In this document: piece by piece, positions 1-9,344 of the stretch
Position numbering within the stretch: the stretch's first letter is position 1
How the letters are laid out: the number at the start of each line of letters is the position of its first letter
Assembly: GCF_900119315.1 (NCBI RefSeq)
Contig: NZ_LT827010.1
Location: 5,365,001-5,429,000 of the forward strand
DNA from: Actinoplanes sp. SE50/110
Lineage (GTDB): Bacteria > Actinomycetota > Actinomycetes > Mycobacteriales > Micromonosporaceae
Reading direction: 5' to 3'
DNA: 64,000 nt
Translations under genes and position numbers: made by a program
Notes under the pieces: model-generated
Databases searched by the model: none
Told to the model about the DNA's origin: nothing
What the model saw: only the letters and a program-made list of their open reading frames with translations

Positions 1-1059
1 CCGACCGTCGACCGGCTGGCCCGATCGTTGGGTGTCACCCTGACGCCCAGCGCGCGGACCGGCGGGACCGCGCTCACCACACCCGACGTCGGGCTGTTCC
101 GCGGCGCCGGGGTGTCCACCACGTCCGGCTCGTACGGCGAGGCCCGCTACCTGCTCGGCAGCCGCTGGGGGCTGAACCTCACCCCGGTGACCAGCGCCGA
201 CATCAACGACAACACGCCCGCGTTCACCCGGCGCAGCGTGCTGCTGGTGCCCGACGGCAGCAACCCGACCGGTGGACTGACCGCCGCCGGACAGGCCAAC
301 CTGCGGGCCTGGATCGGCGCGGGGCACACCTACGTCGGTCTCCGCAACGAGGGCACCCGCCTGGCCCGGGCCGCCGGGCTGACCTCGACCACCGAGAAGC
401 CGCAGCCCGACGACTACCTGGTGATCGGCTCGCACCTGCGGGTCGACGTGAACCCGGCCAGCCCGGTCGGCACGGGCCGGCCGGCCGCGGACTTCGCGTT
501 CAACAACGGCGACCCGATCCTCACCCCGAGCACCACCGGCGTGAACGTGCTGACCTATCCGAGCGACGGCACATTCTGGCACAACGGCTACACGGTGCAC
601 GAGGACGTGCTCAAGGGCACCTCGGTGGTGGTCGACGAGCCGACCGGGGCGGGGCGGGCGGTGCTGTTCGCGAACGACCCGCTGTTTCGCGGGTACACCG
701 AGAGCGGCATGCAGCTGGTGGCCAACGCGCTGCTGTACCCGGCCGGGAACCCGAAGCCGGCGGCGCGCACGGCGAGACCGGAACCGGCGAGGGCGGCCGC
801 GGCCGCGCGGCCGGCGGCGCCGAACCTGGGCGGCGAGTGGCGGCCGGACCGGATCCAGGTGGCGGTGGCCGACCTGGCCCGCACCCGGAGCGTGGTGAGC
901 CGGTACACGAGCACGGCGACGGTGGCGGTAGCCGGCGACTCGGCCTACCTGACCATCCCGAACCCGGACGGCCTGCAGTTCGACGAGCACCCGTATCTGC
1001 GCGACCTGATCGCCGACCTGCGCGCCGCCGGTATCCCGCTGCGCTCCATCGTGGCCTGA
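1..1059 (+). CDS. C-terminal part of secreted M14 carboxypeptidase-like protein (partial)
   Basis: The reading frame is open from base 1, so the gene starts before the window; the TTG at 28 is only the first in-window start-like codon. About 350 residues are seen. The body resembles the C-terminal extension found after the catalytic domain in large actinobacterial M14 zinc carboxypeptidases: alternating Thr/Asn/Gly-rich strands, FWHNGYTVHE and a late block AVLFANDPLFRGYTESG followed by LVANALLYPAG. No zinc ligands (HxxE) lie in the visible part. An Ala/Pro/Arg-rich linker (about residue 240-270) leads to a further 80-residue tail ending LRSIVA. The stop is one base from the convergent LacI gene. 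The family call is from recall of the C-terminal block only, so moderately sure. Confidence 0.5.
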   Translation, partial: PTVDRLARSLGVTLTPSARTGGTALTTPDVGLFRGAGVSTTSGSYGEARYLLGSRWGLNLTPVTSADINDNTPAFTRRSVLLVPDGSNPTGGLTAAGQANLRAWIGAGHTYVGLRNEGTRLARAAGLTSTTEKPQPDDYLVIGSHLRVDVNPASPVGTGRPAADFAFNNGDPILTPSTTGVNVLTYPSDGTFWHNGYTVHEDVLKGTSVVVDEPTGAGRAVLFANDPLFRGYTESGMQLVANALLYPAGNPKPAARTARPEPARAAAAARPAAPNLGGEWRPDRIQVAVADLARTRSVVSRYTSTATVAVAGDSAYLTIPNPDGLQFDEHPYLRDLIADLRAAGIPLRSIVA

Positions 1060-1060
1060 G

Positions 1061-2020
1061 CTAGCTCGACCCGCGCACGGTCAGCGTCGTCGGCAGCCGC
1101 CGCGGCGCCGGCCGGGCCGGGTCGAGCAGATGCCGGACGGCCGCGGCCGCCTCATCCTCGGCCGGCATGAACACCGAGGTCAGGTCGGCGGCCTCGGCCA
1201 GGGCGCTGCCGTCGAAACCGACCACCGCGACATCCTCCGGCACCCGGCGGCCGGAGGCCCGCAACGCCTGCAGCACACCCATCGCGGTCACGTCGCAGGC
1301 CGCGAAGATCGCGTCCAGGTCCGGGGCGCGGTCCAGCAGTTCGAGGGTCGCCGCGTACGCCCGGGCCCGGGTGAAGTCACCGTCGGCGGCCACCACCTCC
1401 CGGCCGGCCCCGGACATCACCCGCAGGAACCCGGCACGCCGTTCCCGCGCGCACGGCGTCGCCGGCCCGAACACCGCGCCGACCCGTTTCCGGCCGCTCA
1501 TCACCAGGTGTGCGGCGGCCTGGAACCCGCCGCCGTCATTGTCCGGCGCGACGAACGTGACCCCCGGCGCACAGCGGCCCAGCGCCACCGTCCGACCGCG
1601 GCGCGCATACGCCGCCCCGGCCGCCCCGGAGATGTTGATCAGCAGGCGTCCGAACGGCGGATCGTCGTCCGCGGCCGGCGGCACGTCCACCCGGCGCACC
1701 TCCAGCGCGATGTCCTGCCCGTCCACCGCGGTCATCGCCCCGGCCAGCACCCGGCCGTAGAACGGCTTGACGCCCATCGCCGCCGGATCCGGATCGACGA
1801 TCAGGATCTCGATCCGCTCGCGGCGGCCGCCCCCGCCCCGCCCGGTCGCCAGCGCCCGCGCCGCCGCGTGCGGCTCGAACCCCAGCCGCCGGGCCACCGC
1901 GCGCACATGCTCGCGCATCTCCGGGGAGGTGCCGTACGCCCCGTTGATCGCCCGGGAGGCGGTCGCCCGCGACACCCGGGCCTCCCGCGCCACGTCGGCG
2001 AGCGTCGCCCGTTTCTCCAT
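1061..2020 (-). CDS. LacI-family transcriptional regulator
   Basis: This 319-residue protein starts with the LacI helix-turn-helix (ATLADVAREARVSRATASRAI, recognition helix VSRATASRAINGAYG) and the hinge-helix region AARALATG at about residue 55. A periplasmic-binding-protein-like ligand domain follows, with the typical C-terminal block VPEDVAVVGFDGSALAEAADLTSV. Length fits the family. It probably represses a sugar-use gene set, but neither neighbour (a carboxypeptidase-like protein, convergent, and the CHAT gene, upstream on the same strand) is an obvious target. The ligand-binding part is shorter and more Ala/Gly-rich than usual between residues 60 and 130. The ATG start at 2020 is directly before the HTH. 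Effector unknown. Confidence 0.9.
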   Translation of the reverse strand: MEKRATLADVAREARVSRATASRAINGAYGTSPEMREHVRAVARRLGFEPHAAARALATGRGGGGRRERIEILIVDPDPAAMGVKPFYGRVLAGAMTAVDGQDIALEVRRVDVPPAADDDPPFGRLLINISGAAGAAYARRGRTVALGRCAPGVTFVAPDNDGGGFQAAAHLVMSGRKRVGAVFGPATPCARERRAGFLRVMSGAGREVVAADGDFTRARAYAATLELLDRAPDLDAIFAACDVTAMGVLQALRASGRRVPEDVAVVGFDGSALAEAADLTSVFMPAEDEAAAAVRHLLDPARPAPRRLPTTLTVRGSS

Positions 2021-2052
2021 GACCCGACGATAACCTGATCGACACGAGTGGG

Positions 2053-5000
2053 TCAGGGCCGATCCGCTGGGCCTCGACCCGGGGTGGCGGCGCGCTGACG
2101 AAAAGCCTCTCCGAACTCGCCCCGCAGCTCCACCGGGACGAGGTCCGCAATCGCCTGCTGGAGTGTCCGGTCGATCGGGTGCCCCTCCTCCTCGTGAAGT
2201 CGGTCAAGCACATTCACCGCCCAGATTCCCCTGCTCAATCTGTAGGCGACGATGGACCGGATGAAGTGCACGAAAGCAACGTCGTGCCGGCCGGAGAGGC
2301 ATATCACATCACCGAGCTGGAAGCCGACGACGGCGCACCCGGACAGTTCGCCCAGATCCACGAAGGTGTCGAGCGCCTGCTGAAAGTACTGTTCCGCCTG
2401 CTCGACTCGATGTTGTGCCACCGCGACCAGACCGAGCTGGTGGTAGGTGCTCGCCGCGCCGATTCGATCACCAGAGTTGATCTCGATATCGAGAGCCAAC
2501 CGGTAATAGTAGACCGCCTTGTCGAGCGATCCCTGCTGGAAGGCGGACATACCGAGCTGGTGGTACGTGAAGGCCATCTTGTGCCGGTCGTTGAATTCGG
2601 TGGCGATGGCGAGCGACTGTTCGAAGAATTCATTGGCGCGATCCCATTCCCCCTTATCGGAAAAAATGATCCCGAGCTGATGGTAGGGGGCTGCGAGTTC
2701 CTGCCGAGCACCGGACTCACGGATGAGATCGGCGGCCTGTCGATAATAGTCTTCCGCTACTTCCAGGCCCCCCTCCTCGTGCGCGACCATACCGAGTTGG
2801 TGGTAGGAAGTGGCCGCAGATTTGCGGTCGTTGTGCTCCAGGCTGATGTCGATGGAGTCCTGGAAATACTGCTTCGCCTCCGCAAAACGGCGCTGCTCCT
2901 GCGCAATCTTCCCGAGCTGGTTGAGGGTGACGGCCTCATACTCGCGGAGCCCGAGAGCCCGCTTCATGTCCAATTCCAGCTGGTAATGATAAGTTGCGTC
3001 GTCCAGTTGCCCCTGCGTCAGGGCCGCGTTGCCCGCAATGTTGTGCAGATCCAACAATTCCCATCGATCGTCGGCGGTTTCCGGTTCGGGGAGTCGCTCT
3101 ATCGCCTGCTCCAGCAGAGCCCGGCGGACGTTGTGCTGATGTTCCACATCGAGGTACATGTTGAGGGCGCGGACGACGGACAGGACCGGCTCCCCCGCCC
3201 CTTGCGCATAGTGGAGGGAAGCCATGAGGTTCGCATACTCGGCCTTGACCATTACACGGCCGAGCGCGCGCCGATAGGGGTCACCGGAAAGAACGGCATC
3301 CTGCATGAAAGCGGCACAGTCGACGTAAAGGCGGTAATGCGCGTGACGACACACCCGCTCCAGGTCCGGATCACCGCGGATTCGATTCCGGAGAAAGTAG
3401 GGGAGGATGGGTACGGTCTCCACGAATCCAGTCAACTCCGGATGCGCACGGGCGAGGCCGACACTACGCAGCTCGGCGACCGCACCGGCCAGATCAACTT
3501 CCCCGATGTTCACTTCCCCGGCGCCGGCGCGCAACTCATTGACGTAAATGTGCAACACCGGAACCGGAATGCTACCGGTGAACGGCGCCAGCAAGAGAAT
3601 GGACTCCTGCAGAGCCGGGTCGAGCTTGCCATGGCTGTATTCGATCGCACGACGAGCGGCCATCGACGGATCGACGGCATCACCGCCGCTGCCGAACTCG
3701 GCGAGGATCCGGGCCGGCGGCGTGCCGGCCAGCTGCGGCATGATCACCGTCATCGGCAGCGGATAGCCGTCGATCAACCGCATCAGCTCGCTCAGCGCCT
3801 TACGCTGCTCGTCATCGACGGTGTCACCCAGCCACCGGCTGCCGCCGTGCCGCGCCACGATCCGCTCCAACAGGGCCGTGGCGGCCTGTGGATCCAGACC
3901 TGGCAGGTGGTGGACGCCGCCGGCAAAGGTCGACGTCGCCAGCCACTCCTCGGCCTCCCGCGAACCCACCAGCACCAGCGTCCGCCCGCCGCGCAGGCCG
4001 GACAGGAAGCGGGCCAGCCGGTCACGTTCCCGCTCCGGGAGCGCGTGCGGGATCGCCGCCGGGCTGGCCGTGATCGACTCGGCGTTGTCGATCACGATCA
4101 GGTGCCGGGTGGCGCGCAGCCGGTCGATGATCAGGCCGGTCCGGGCCGCCGGGCCCAGCGACTCCCAGGCCGCGAACTCCGGCGCGGGCAGCAGCTCGTG
4201 CGCGATCTGGCGGGTGATCTGCTCGGCCGTCCAGGCCCGCTGCTCGTACGAGAAGGAGAAGACCTGCTCGATCAGTCCGGTCCGCTGCCACCACCAGCCG
4301 GCGTGCGCGAGCAGGGTGGACTTGCCCGCCCCGGCCATGCCACGGACCAGCACCTGGGTGCGCTCAGGATCGATCAGCAGCAGCCGTTCCAGGGCGTGCA
4401 GGTCGAGGTCACGGCCGACGAAACCGTAATCCACCGCGGGCGCCACGCTCACCTGCTCGCGACGCCGGTAGAAGACCTCCTGCTCGCCGGCGGTCATCGG
4501 CCGCAGGTCCAGCCGGGACTCCCGCTGGGCGAAGACGACCGGCAGGATCCAGTCCTCCAGATCGAGATCCTGTTCGAAGTGTCCGCGACGCGCTTTCACG
4601 TCGTGCAGGGCCGGCGGGCCTCGTACGCCGCAACGACCGGGTCGTCGCCGGCCGCGAGCCGGCCGTACAGCACCGGCATCGCCTGTTGGGCGGCGCTGAC
4701 CGTGACCGAGTACGCCATGCCGATCGCGACCGGCGCCCCGGCCGCCACCAGGTCCTGCGCCAGGCTGGCCTCGCCGCCGTCCTGCATCGCCGACTGGCAC
4801 GCGTTCAGCACCGCCACCGCCACCCGGTGCTCGGCCAGCAGCTGCGCCACCTGATCGGCCGGCACCGGCCGTGCCCGGCCCACCGTGCCGGTCTCGAAGA
4901 ACAGGAATCCCTGCCGCGCGTCGGCGGGCCGCTCGCCCGGCTCGAACAGGTAGCGCCCGGAGGTCACCCCGGAAGTCATCGCCTCGGCCGTCCCGAACCC

Positions 5001-5696
5001 GCCGTGCACGTCGAAGTGGACCACCTGATACCAGCCCTGGCCGTGGTCGCGCGCGGCCGTCCGCAGCGTCTCGCGCAGCGCCTCCCAGGTGCCGGGCCGA
5101 ACCAGGTCGACGGTGACCGGCAGCCGGGTCCGGCCGATCGCGTCCAGCAGCGGCTGCGAGATCGTCCGGTATCCCACGTCGCGGGAGCCGAACGGTCGCG
5201 CCGTCACCACCAGGATGTTCAGCGTGGGTGCGGGGTCGGGCAGCCGGTACGGCAGCGGCACCCGGGTGTCCTGGCGCACCAGCGGCATCCGCAGCGCGAG
5301 CCGCTCCCCCCGCTCCGGATCGCACAGCGTCTCCCAGTGCAGCCGCTGGAAGGCCGCCGACCCGCGCACCAGCAGCCGGCAGCCCTGGAAACCCTGGTCG
5401 AAGGCGCGGCGGTAGCCGTATCTCGCCTCGCCGGCGAAGACCTGCCGGAACAGTGCGCGACCGTATTCCGCCACCACCTCGGCGGCCTGCCGCTCCAGGT
5501 CCCGGTCCAGGAACGGGAACTGCAGGTGCTGCTCGAAATACCAGGCCAGCAGCTTCTCGTCGCCGTCGTCGACGGGCGCGCGGACGGTCACGGTCTCGCC
5601 GCCGGAGTCACCGAACTCGACCCGGGCCGCGAACGAGCCGTCGTCCGCTGCCGACAGCTCCCGCACCACGATGTCGACGCCCGCCGCGCGGTTCAT
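2053..5696 (-). CDS. CHAT-protease / STAND-type NTPase / TPR protein, frameshifted
   Basis: One gene of about 1213 codons split by a one-base frameshift near 4608-4614. Starting at ATG 5696, the first 362 codons form a CHAT (caspase-like) domain with the catalytic pair visible as VVHFDVHGG (His) and LNACQSA (Cys). That frame stops at 4596. The other frame continues as HDVKARRGHFEQDLDLEDW and carries Walker A (GMAGAGKSTLLA), Walker B (HLIVIDNAES), a GSREAEEW sensor-like block, and at least six 40-residue TPRs sharing YHQLG. In the related copy at 56.2-57.1 kb this join is in frame, so a base has been lost here. Family knowledge: CHAT peptidases fused to NTPase and TPR modules act as signal-triggered proteases in bacterial conflict or cell-death systems. 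The TPR half uses fewer G/C-ending codons than the CHAT half. Whether the frameshift is real, programmed or a sequencing error cannot be told. Confidence 0.8.
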
Positions 5697-6054
5697 CACT
5701 CCACTGTGCCAGCCCCCGCGACGGGAACGACCGACAGGAAGTGCGATCAAAGGGAGAACGGGCTGTAGCCGTCATCGTCGCAGGTGCGGTTGGCACCGCG
5801 CGCGACGCCGTCGATGTCGCCGGGGCCGTCTTGCTCACAGTAGAACCGGCCCCGCGCACCGCACGGGTGGGCACCTGCCTGCCGGCGTCGCCCGCGATCG
5901 TCCGCAGGCCGTTCGGGATCGGCATGACCACCGTGGAACGGGTGCGGGTCGAGCGGCTTCCGGGTGGCGCCTCATCGAGGACGGGCACCCGGTAGGCGGA
6001 ATGGTCGAGCACCGGCTTGCAGGTGGTGGCGGTGAACCTCTACGGGACGAGGCG
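5697..6054. other. Non-coding stretch with no recognisable content
   Basis: About 360 bases between the CHAT gene and the desaturase remnant. Open frames exist on both strands (for instance a minus-strand frame ending inside the CHAT gene at 5608), but the translations are Arg/Ser/Thr-rich and show no domain, no clear ribosome site and no promoter I can defend. It may hold further decayed sequence from the same event that truncated the desaturase. Confidence 0.4.
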
Positions 6055-6336
6055 TCAGCGGGTGATGCGGGCGAGCCGGGCCGCGGTGGGCCGGTTCACG
6101 GCGCCCTGCACGGCCAGGCTGCCGGCGACCGCGAGACCGATCCGCAGCGGGCGCCCGGCCTTGAACGAGCCGTGCGTGAAGTACCGGTGGTGACCGGCCG
6201 TGGTGCCCAGGCAGGTCAGCGTGCACCAGCCGACGGCCAGCGCCAGATCGAGCCGGCTCAACCCTCGGCCCCAGGCGAACGGGACGGCCGCGAGCAGCGC
6301 CACGAACCGCACGATCACGAACAGGTGGACGGTCAC
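6055..6336 (-). pseudogene. 3'-truncated membrane fatty-acid desaturase remnant
   Basis: The 93-residue frame contains a hydrophobic segment (VIVRFVALLAAVPFAWG), a second one (LDLALAVGWCTLTCLG) and then the first histidine box of acyl-CoA/acyl-lipid desaturases, AGHHRYFTHGSFKAGRPLR, followed by LAVAGSLAVQGAV. In intact family members (about 300 residues) the chain continues with HRxHH and HNxHH boxes that complete the di-iron site. Here it diverges after VQGAV and stops within 18 residues. Two of three histidine boxes are therefore missing and it cannot bind the di-iron centre. Sequence similar to the family extends a little upstream (DGKRPLPAHV), so the original start may lie upstream of the GTG used here. 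Confidence 0.65.
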
Positions 6337-6497
6337 GTGGGCGGGCAGCGGACGCTTTCCGTCCAGTATGGCCCGCGGCGACCCGTCGCACCGTCTGCGG
6401 TGAGGGACATGTCGACCTGCCTCCGCCGTAGGAATTTCGCGCCGAATCTACGGCCCGCGGGCGGCCGTCCGCGTTCAGATGCGTGAATTCCCGCAGA

Positions 6498-7712
6498 TCA
6501 ACCGGTGGCGTCGGGGGCACTCACCGCTTCCCGGCGCGACCGTACGGCCGTCACCACCGCGGTCACCGCCAGCAGCCCGGCGCCGGTCAGGAAACCCGGG
6601 CCGGGACCCCGGGACTCGGCGATCGTCCCGGCCAGCGCGGCGCCGGCCGCCCCACCCGCCGTGGCGGCGACGTTCAGCCAGGTGCCGGCCTCGGTGGCGG
6701 ACCCGTCGGGCGCGGCGTCGTCGGCGGCCAGATAGGCGACCACATAGACCGGCCCGACCGCCGTACCCGTCAGGCACAGGACGAGACCCAGCATGAGCAG
6801 CCCGGCGGCCGCCGCGGCGACGGCCAGACCGGTCGCGAGCACACCGGTCAGCAGGGCGAGATGGCGCAGGTGACGCCGGCCCGCGTGTTCGCGGCGGCCC
6901 CAGAGCAGGCCCCCGGTCACACTGCCGACGGCCAGCGCCGCCTCCAGCAGGCCGGCCGCTCCCGGGGCGCCACGGTCCTCGGCGAAGGCGGCCAGGCAGG
7001 TGTACGCCGCGCTGGTGCCGGTCCCCACCGCCAGGATCGTCACCACCAGGCCCCGCAGGGCAGGCGAGCGCAGCGGCCCGGTGTCCACCAGCCACCGATG
7101 GCCGCCCGGGTCGTCGCCGGTGGGTGGCCGCCGGTCCCGCGCCGGTGGGGTGGCGACCATGCCGAGGGTGCCGGCCAGCAGCAGGGCCGCGGTCAGCAGC
7201 AGAGCCCAGCGGGCCGGCCCGGCCGCCACCAGCAGGCCGGCGAGCAACGGCCCGGTCAGGTACAGCGCCTCCTCGACGACCGAATCGAGACCGTACGCCC
7301 GGGCTTTGAGACCGGTGCCGGCCGTGAGCCGGCGCCAGGTGGCCCGCATCGCCGGCCCCAGGGGCGGCGCGGCCAGGCCGGCCACGGTGATCAGCGCGAC
7401 CAGCGCGGCGGGCCGGGTGACCATGGCCGCGCCCGCCAGGGCCGCGGCACAGGTCAGCGCCAGCGGCGGCAGGACGGCGCGCTGGCTGTGCCGGTCGGCC
7501 AGGCGGGCCTTGAGCGGCAGCAGCACGGCGGTGACCCCGAAGCCGGCCGAGGCCAGGCCCGCGGTGGCGAACGAACCGGTGGCCTGCTGGACGGTGAACA
7601 GGGTGGCGAGTGGGAACAGCCCGTAGGCCAGCCGGGCGCCGGCCGCGGGCACGAAGGTGCGCACCGCGTACGGCAGGGCCAACACGGCGCGGTAGCCGCC
7701 CCCGCCGGTCAC
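6498..7712 (-). CDS. MFS transporter
   Basis: A 404-residue, very hydrophobic protein with about 12 predicted membrane spans, beginning GYRAVLALPYAVRTFVPAAG. It belongs to the major facilitator superfamily and is probably a proton-driven exporter; the substrate is unknown. The motif-A-like loop after the second helix is LKARLADRHSQRAVL. The GTG start at 7712 is chosen because it overlaps the stop of the upstream gene (GTGA), giving translational coupling with the small zinc-ribbon protein. The long upstream extension of the same frame (to 8120) is the antisense-like shadow of that gene. A TetR gene stands divergent upstream, with a strong palindrome between, so the pair is likely under TetR control. 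Confidence 0.85.
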   Translation of the reverse strand: MTGGGGYRAVLALPYAVRTFVPAAGARLAYGLFPLATLFTVQQATGSFATAGLASAGFGVTAVLLPLKARLADRHSQRAVLPPLALTCAAALAGAAMVTRPAALVALITVAGLAAPPLGPAMRATWRRLTAGTGLKARAYGLDSVVEEALYLTGPLLAGLLVAAGPARWALLLTAALLLAGTLGMVATPPARDRRPPTGDDPGGHRWLVDTGPLRSPALRGLVVTILAVGTGTSAAYTCLAAFAEDRGAPGAAGLLEAALAVGSVTGGLLWGRREHAGRRHLRHLALLTGVLATGLAVAAAAAGLLMLGLVLCLTGTAVGPVYVVAYLAADDAAPDGSATEAGTWLNVAATAGGAAGAALAGTIAESRGPGPGFLTGAGLLAVTAVVTAVRSRREAVSAPDATG

Positions 7713-8098
7713 GACCGGGCGGTGCTGAACGCCACGTAGATGATCAGCAGCGCGGGCACCAGCAGGCCGTACGCGGCGGGGCGGTCCAGCAGCGGCTTTC
7801 CCGGATCGAGCGTCCGGTCGTTGGCCGGGCGGTCCGCCTCGGGCAGCGCCGCGATCCGGGCGCGCCGCACCGTGTTGAGCACCAGCACCCCGGCGGTGAC
7901 GAAGAACGAGCCCAGCCCCCACCAGCCGCGCAGCAGCGTGCGTCCGGTGATGTCGCGGTACGCCGCGAGGCCGCACTCCCGGCAGAACGGGCCGTGCACC
8001 CGGCTGAAGCGCATCAGCACGATCATGCCCTCGTGCCCGTGGAAGGTGACCTCCGCGGCGGGCGCCCGGTGGCAGATGCGGCACGAACTCTCGGACAA
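7709..8098 (-). CDS. Small zinc-ribbon membrane protein
   Basis: A 129-residue protein with two CxxC-type pairs near the N-terminus (CRICH at about residue 6 and FCRECG at about 38), spaced like a zinc ribbon, then two membrane segments (GSFFVTAGVLVLNTV and YGLLVPALLIIYVAF). No known function is recognised. Its stop overlaps the GTG start of the MFS gene by four bases, so the two form an operon. It could be a membrane-anchored accessory of the exporter or a redox/metal sensor; this is inference. The start ATG at 8098 sits about 120 bases from the TetR gene on the other strand. Confidence 0.75.
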   Translation of the reverse strand: MSESSCRICHRAPAAEVTFHGHEGMIVLMRFSRVHGPFCRECGLAAYRDITGRTLLRGWWGLGSFFVTAGVLVLNTVRRARIAALPEADRPANDRTLDPGKPLLDRPAAYGLLVPALLIIYVAFSTARS

Positions 8099-8187
8099 GG
8101 CATTCCCCCGCTGGTGACAACCATGATCAATATGGTCGGCACATGCTATGTCCCGCGTCGATGCCCGTCCAATCGCCGCCCGCCTTG

Positions 8188-8209
8188 ACGGAGTGAGTAC
8201 TCACTCCGT
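8188..8209. promoter_or_regulatory. Perfect 22-bp palindromic operator inside the TetR promoter
   Basis: The half-site ACGGAGTGAG is followed by TA and its exact inverse complement CTCACTCCGT. The first bases lie inside a -35-like TTGACG (8185-8190), and a -10-like TACTCT sits at 8209-8214, with an 18-base spacer made almost wholly of the palindrome. A repressor bound here would block RNA polymerase. The start codon at 8222 is only about 7 bases from the -10, so the message is probably leaderless or nearly so. Confidence 0.75.
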
Positions 8210-8221
8210 ACTCTGATCGGC

Positions 8222-8848
8222 ATGACAGCCGAGAGTGACCGGCGCCGCGCGCCGGGAATGTCCACCGAACAACGCCGCGAGATGATCGTCCGCGCCGCCC
8301 TGCCCCTGGTCGCCGAGCACGGCGCCGCCGTCACCACCGCGCAGATCGCCCGCGCCGCCGGGATCGGCGAGGCCACCGTGTTCCGCGTCTTCACCGACAA
8401 GAACGAGCTGTTGGGCGCGTGCATCGTCGCCGCCATGGACTCGACCACCGTGCTCGGCGAGCTCCGGTCGATCTCCGTCGACCAGCCCCTCGCCGACCGG
8501 CTGGTCGAGGCGGTCGACGCGCTCGACGCCTACTTCGCCCGGATGGGCGCCGTCGTCGGGGCCGTGCACGCCTCCGGTACCCCGAACCGGCGGCCGGGCA
8601 CCGAAGCCGTCGACCCGACCCGGCCGGCGGGTGGTACCGGCGACCGGGAAGCCGCCCGGGCCGCCACCCGGCAGGCCGTTCTCAACCTGTTCGCGCCGGA
8701 CGAGGCCACCCTGCGCGTCCCGGCCGCCACCGCCACCGACGCCTTCCTCGCCCTGTTCTTCGGCCGCCGCGGCGCCGGCCGCCACACCCCCGTCCCCGAC
8801 CTGGTCGACCTGTTCCTGCACGGCGCGGTCAACACCGGCCCGGCGTGA
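8222..8848 (+). CDS. TetR/AcrR-family regulator
   Basis: A 208-residue protein with an N-terminal TetR DNA-binding domain: QRREMIVRAALPLVAEHG, then the helix-turn-helix TTAQIARAAGIGEATVFRVF and FTDKNELLG. The C-terminal ligand domain is not classifiable by eye; it contains a Gly/Pro/Thr-rich loop (about residues 115-140). It is divergent from the zinc-ribbon/MFS operon, and its own promoter is overlaid by the palindrome at 8188-8209. The simplest model is autorepression plus control of the exporter, released by a ligand of the exporter. The ATG at 8222 fits the nearby -10 box and needs no ribosome site. Confidence 0.9.
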   Translation: MTAESDRRRAPGMSTEQRREMIVRAALPLVAEHGAAVTTAQIARAAGIGEATVFRVFTDKNELLGACIVAAMDSTTVLGELRSISVDQPLADRLVEAVDALDAYFARMGAVVGAVHASGTPNRRPGTEAVDPTRPAGGTGDREAARAATRQAVLNLFAPDEATLRVPAATATDAFLALFFGRRGAGRHTPVPDLVDLFLHGAVNTGPA

Positions 8849-8850
8849 CC

Positions 8851-8866
8851 GGTGCCCGCCGGCACC
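8851..8866. terminator. Short hairpin between convergent genes
   Basis: GGTGCC, a four-base loop CGCC, then GGCACC, placed just after the TetR stop and just before the stop of the convergent F420-type gene. The stem is only six base pairs and has no T tract, so it is a weak candidate for a bidirectional terminator. Confidence 0.35.
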
Positions 8867-9256
8867 TCAGGTCGCGGACCAGGCGTGCCAGGAGGTGACC
8901 CGGATGCGCAGGAACGGACCGGGCGGGGGCGACACCCGATACTGCGGGTAACGGTCGATCAGCGCGGGCTCCGGCTCGTCGCTGACCGTCGCGACGCCGT
9001 CGGCACGCACCCACCACAGCTGCGACCAGTCCTCGTCGTACCCGTCGGCGAGAACACTGACCCGCGGCTCGCGGGCGATGTTCACCAGCCGGCGCAGGTT
9101 GCGGTACCGCTTCGGCTTACCGTCCACCCCGGTGTGGATCACGTCCCCGACCAGGGCGAACACGATCGGCACGAGGTGCGGCGCGCCGTCCGGGGTGACC
9201 GTGGCCAGCCGGGCCACCCGCGCGCTCGCGAACCGTTGCGCCGGGGTCGTCTCCAC
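8867..9256 (-). CDS. PPOX-class F420-dependent oxidoreductase-like protein
   Basis: About 129 residues from the GTG at 9256, with the split-barrel start typical of the pyridoxamine-5'-phosphate-oxidase-like fold: [39 protein letters not shown], then [19 protein letters not shown] and [12 protein letters not shown]. In actinobacteria this subgroup uses the deazaflavin F420 (or a flavin) rather than making PLP. The frame stays open upstream to 9517, but that part lies antisense to the MraY gene and lacks family features, so the start near the conserved [11 protein letters not shown] is preferred. The substrate is unknown. Convergent with the TetR gene. Confidence 0.8.
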   Translation of the reverse strand: METTPAQRFASARVARLATVTPDGAPHLVPIVFALVGDVIHTGVDGKPKRYRNLRRLVNIAREPRVSVLADGYDEDWSQLWWVRADGVATVSDEPEPALIDRYPQYRVSPPPGPFLRIRVTSWHAWSAT

Positions 9257-9344
9257 CCGGCCCAGCCTAGGCTCCCACCGACGCTTGCCGGCAGATGGCA
9301 AGATCGTGCCCCGTGGGCAATCCGGATCTCCTGCAGGGCCGCCC

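Noticed and set aside
4596-4620. Programmed frameshifting in the CHAT gene
   Set aside because: No slippery heptamer like the one in the IS5 element is seen at the join, so mutation or sequencing error is more likely; kept only as a possibility in the findings.
2179-4854. Plus-strand open frame of 891 codons opposite the CHAT/NTPase/TPR gene
   Set aside because: It is antisense to a gene with clear Walker motifs and TPRs. The repeated PELVVG strings are just the complement of the TPR codons.
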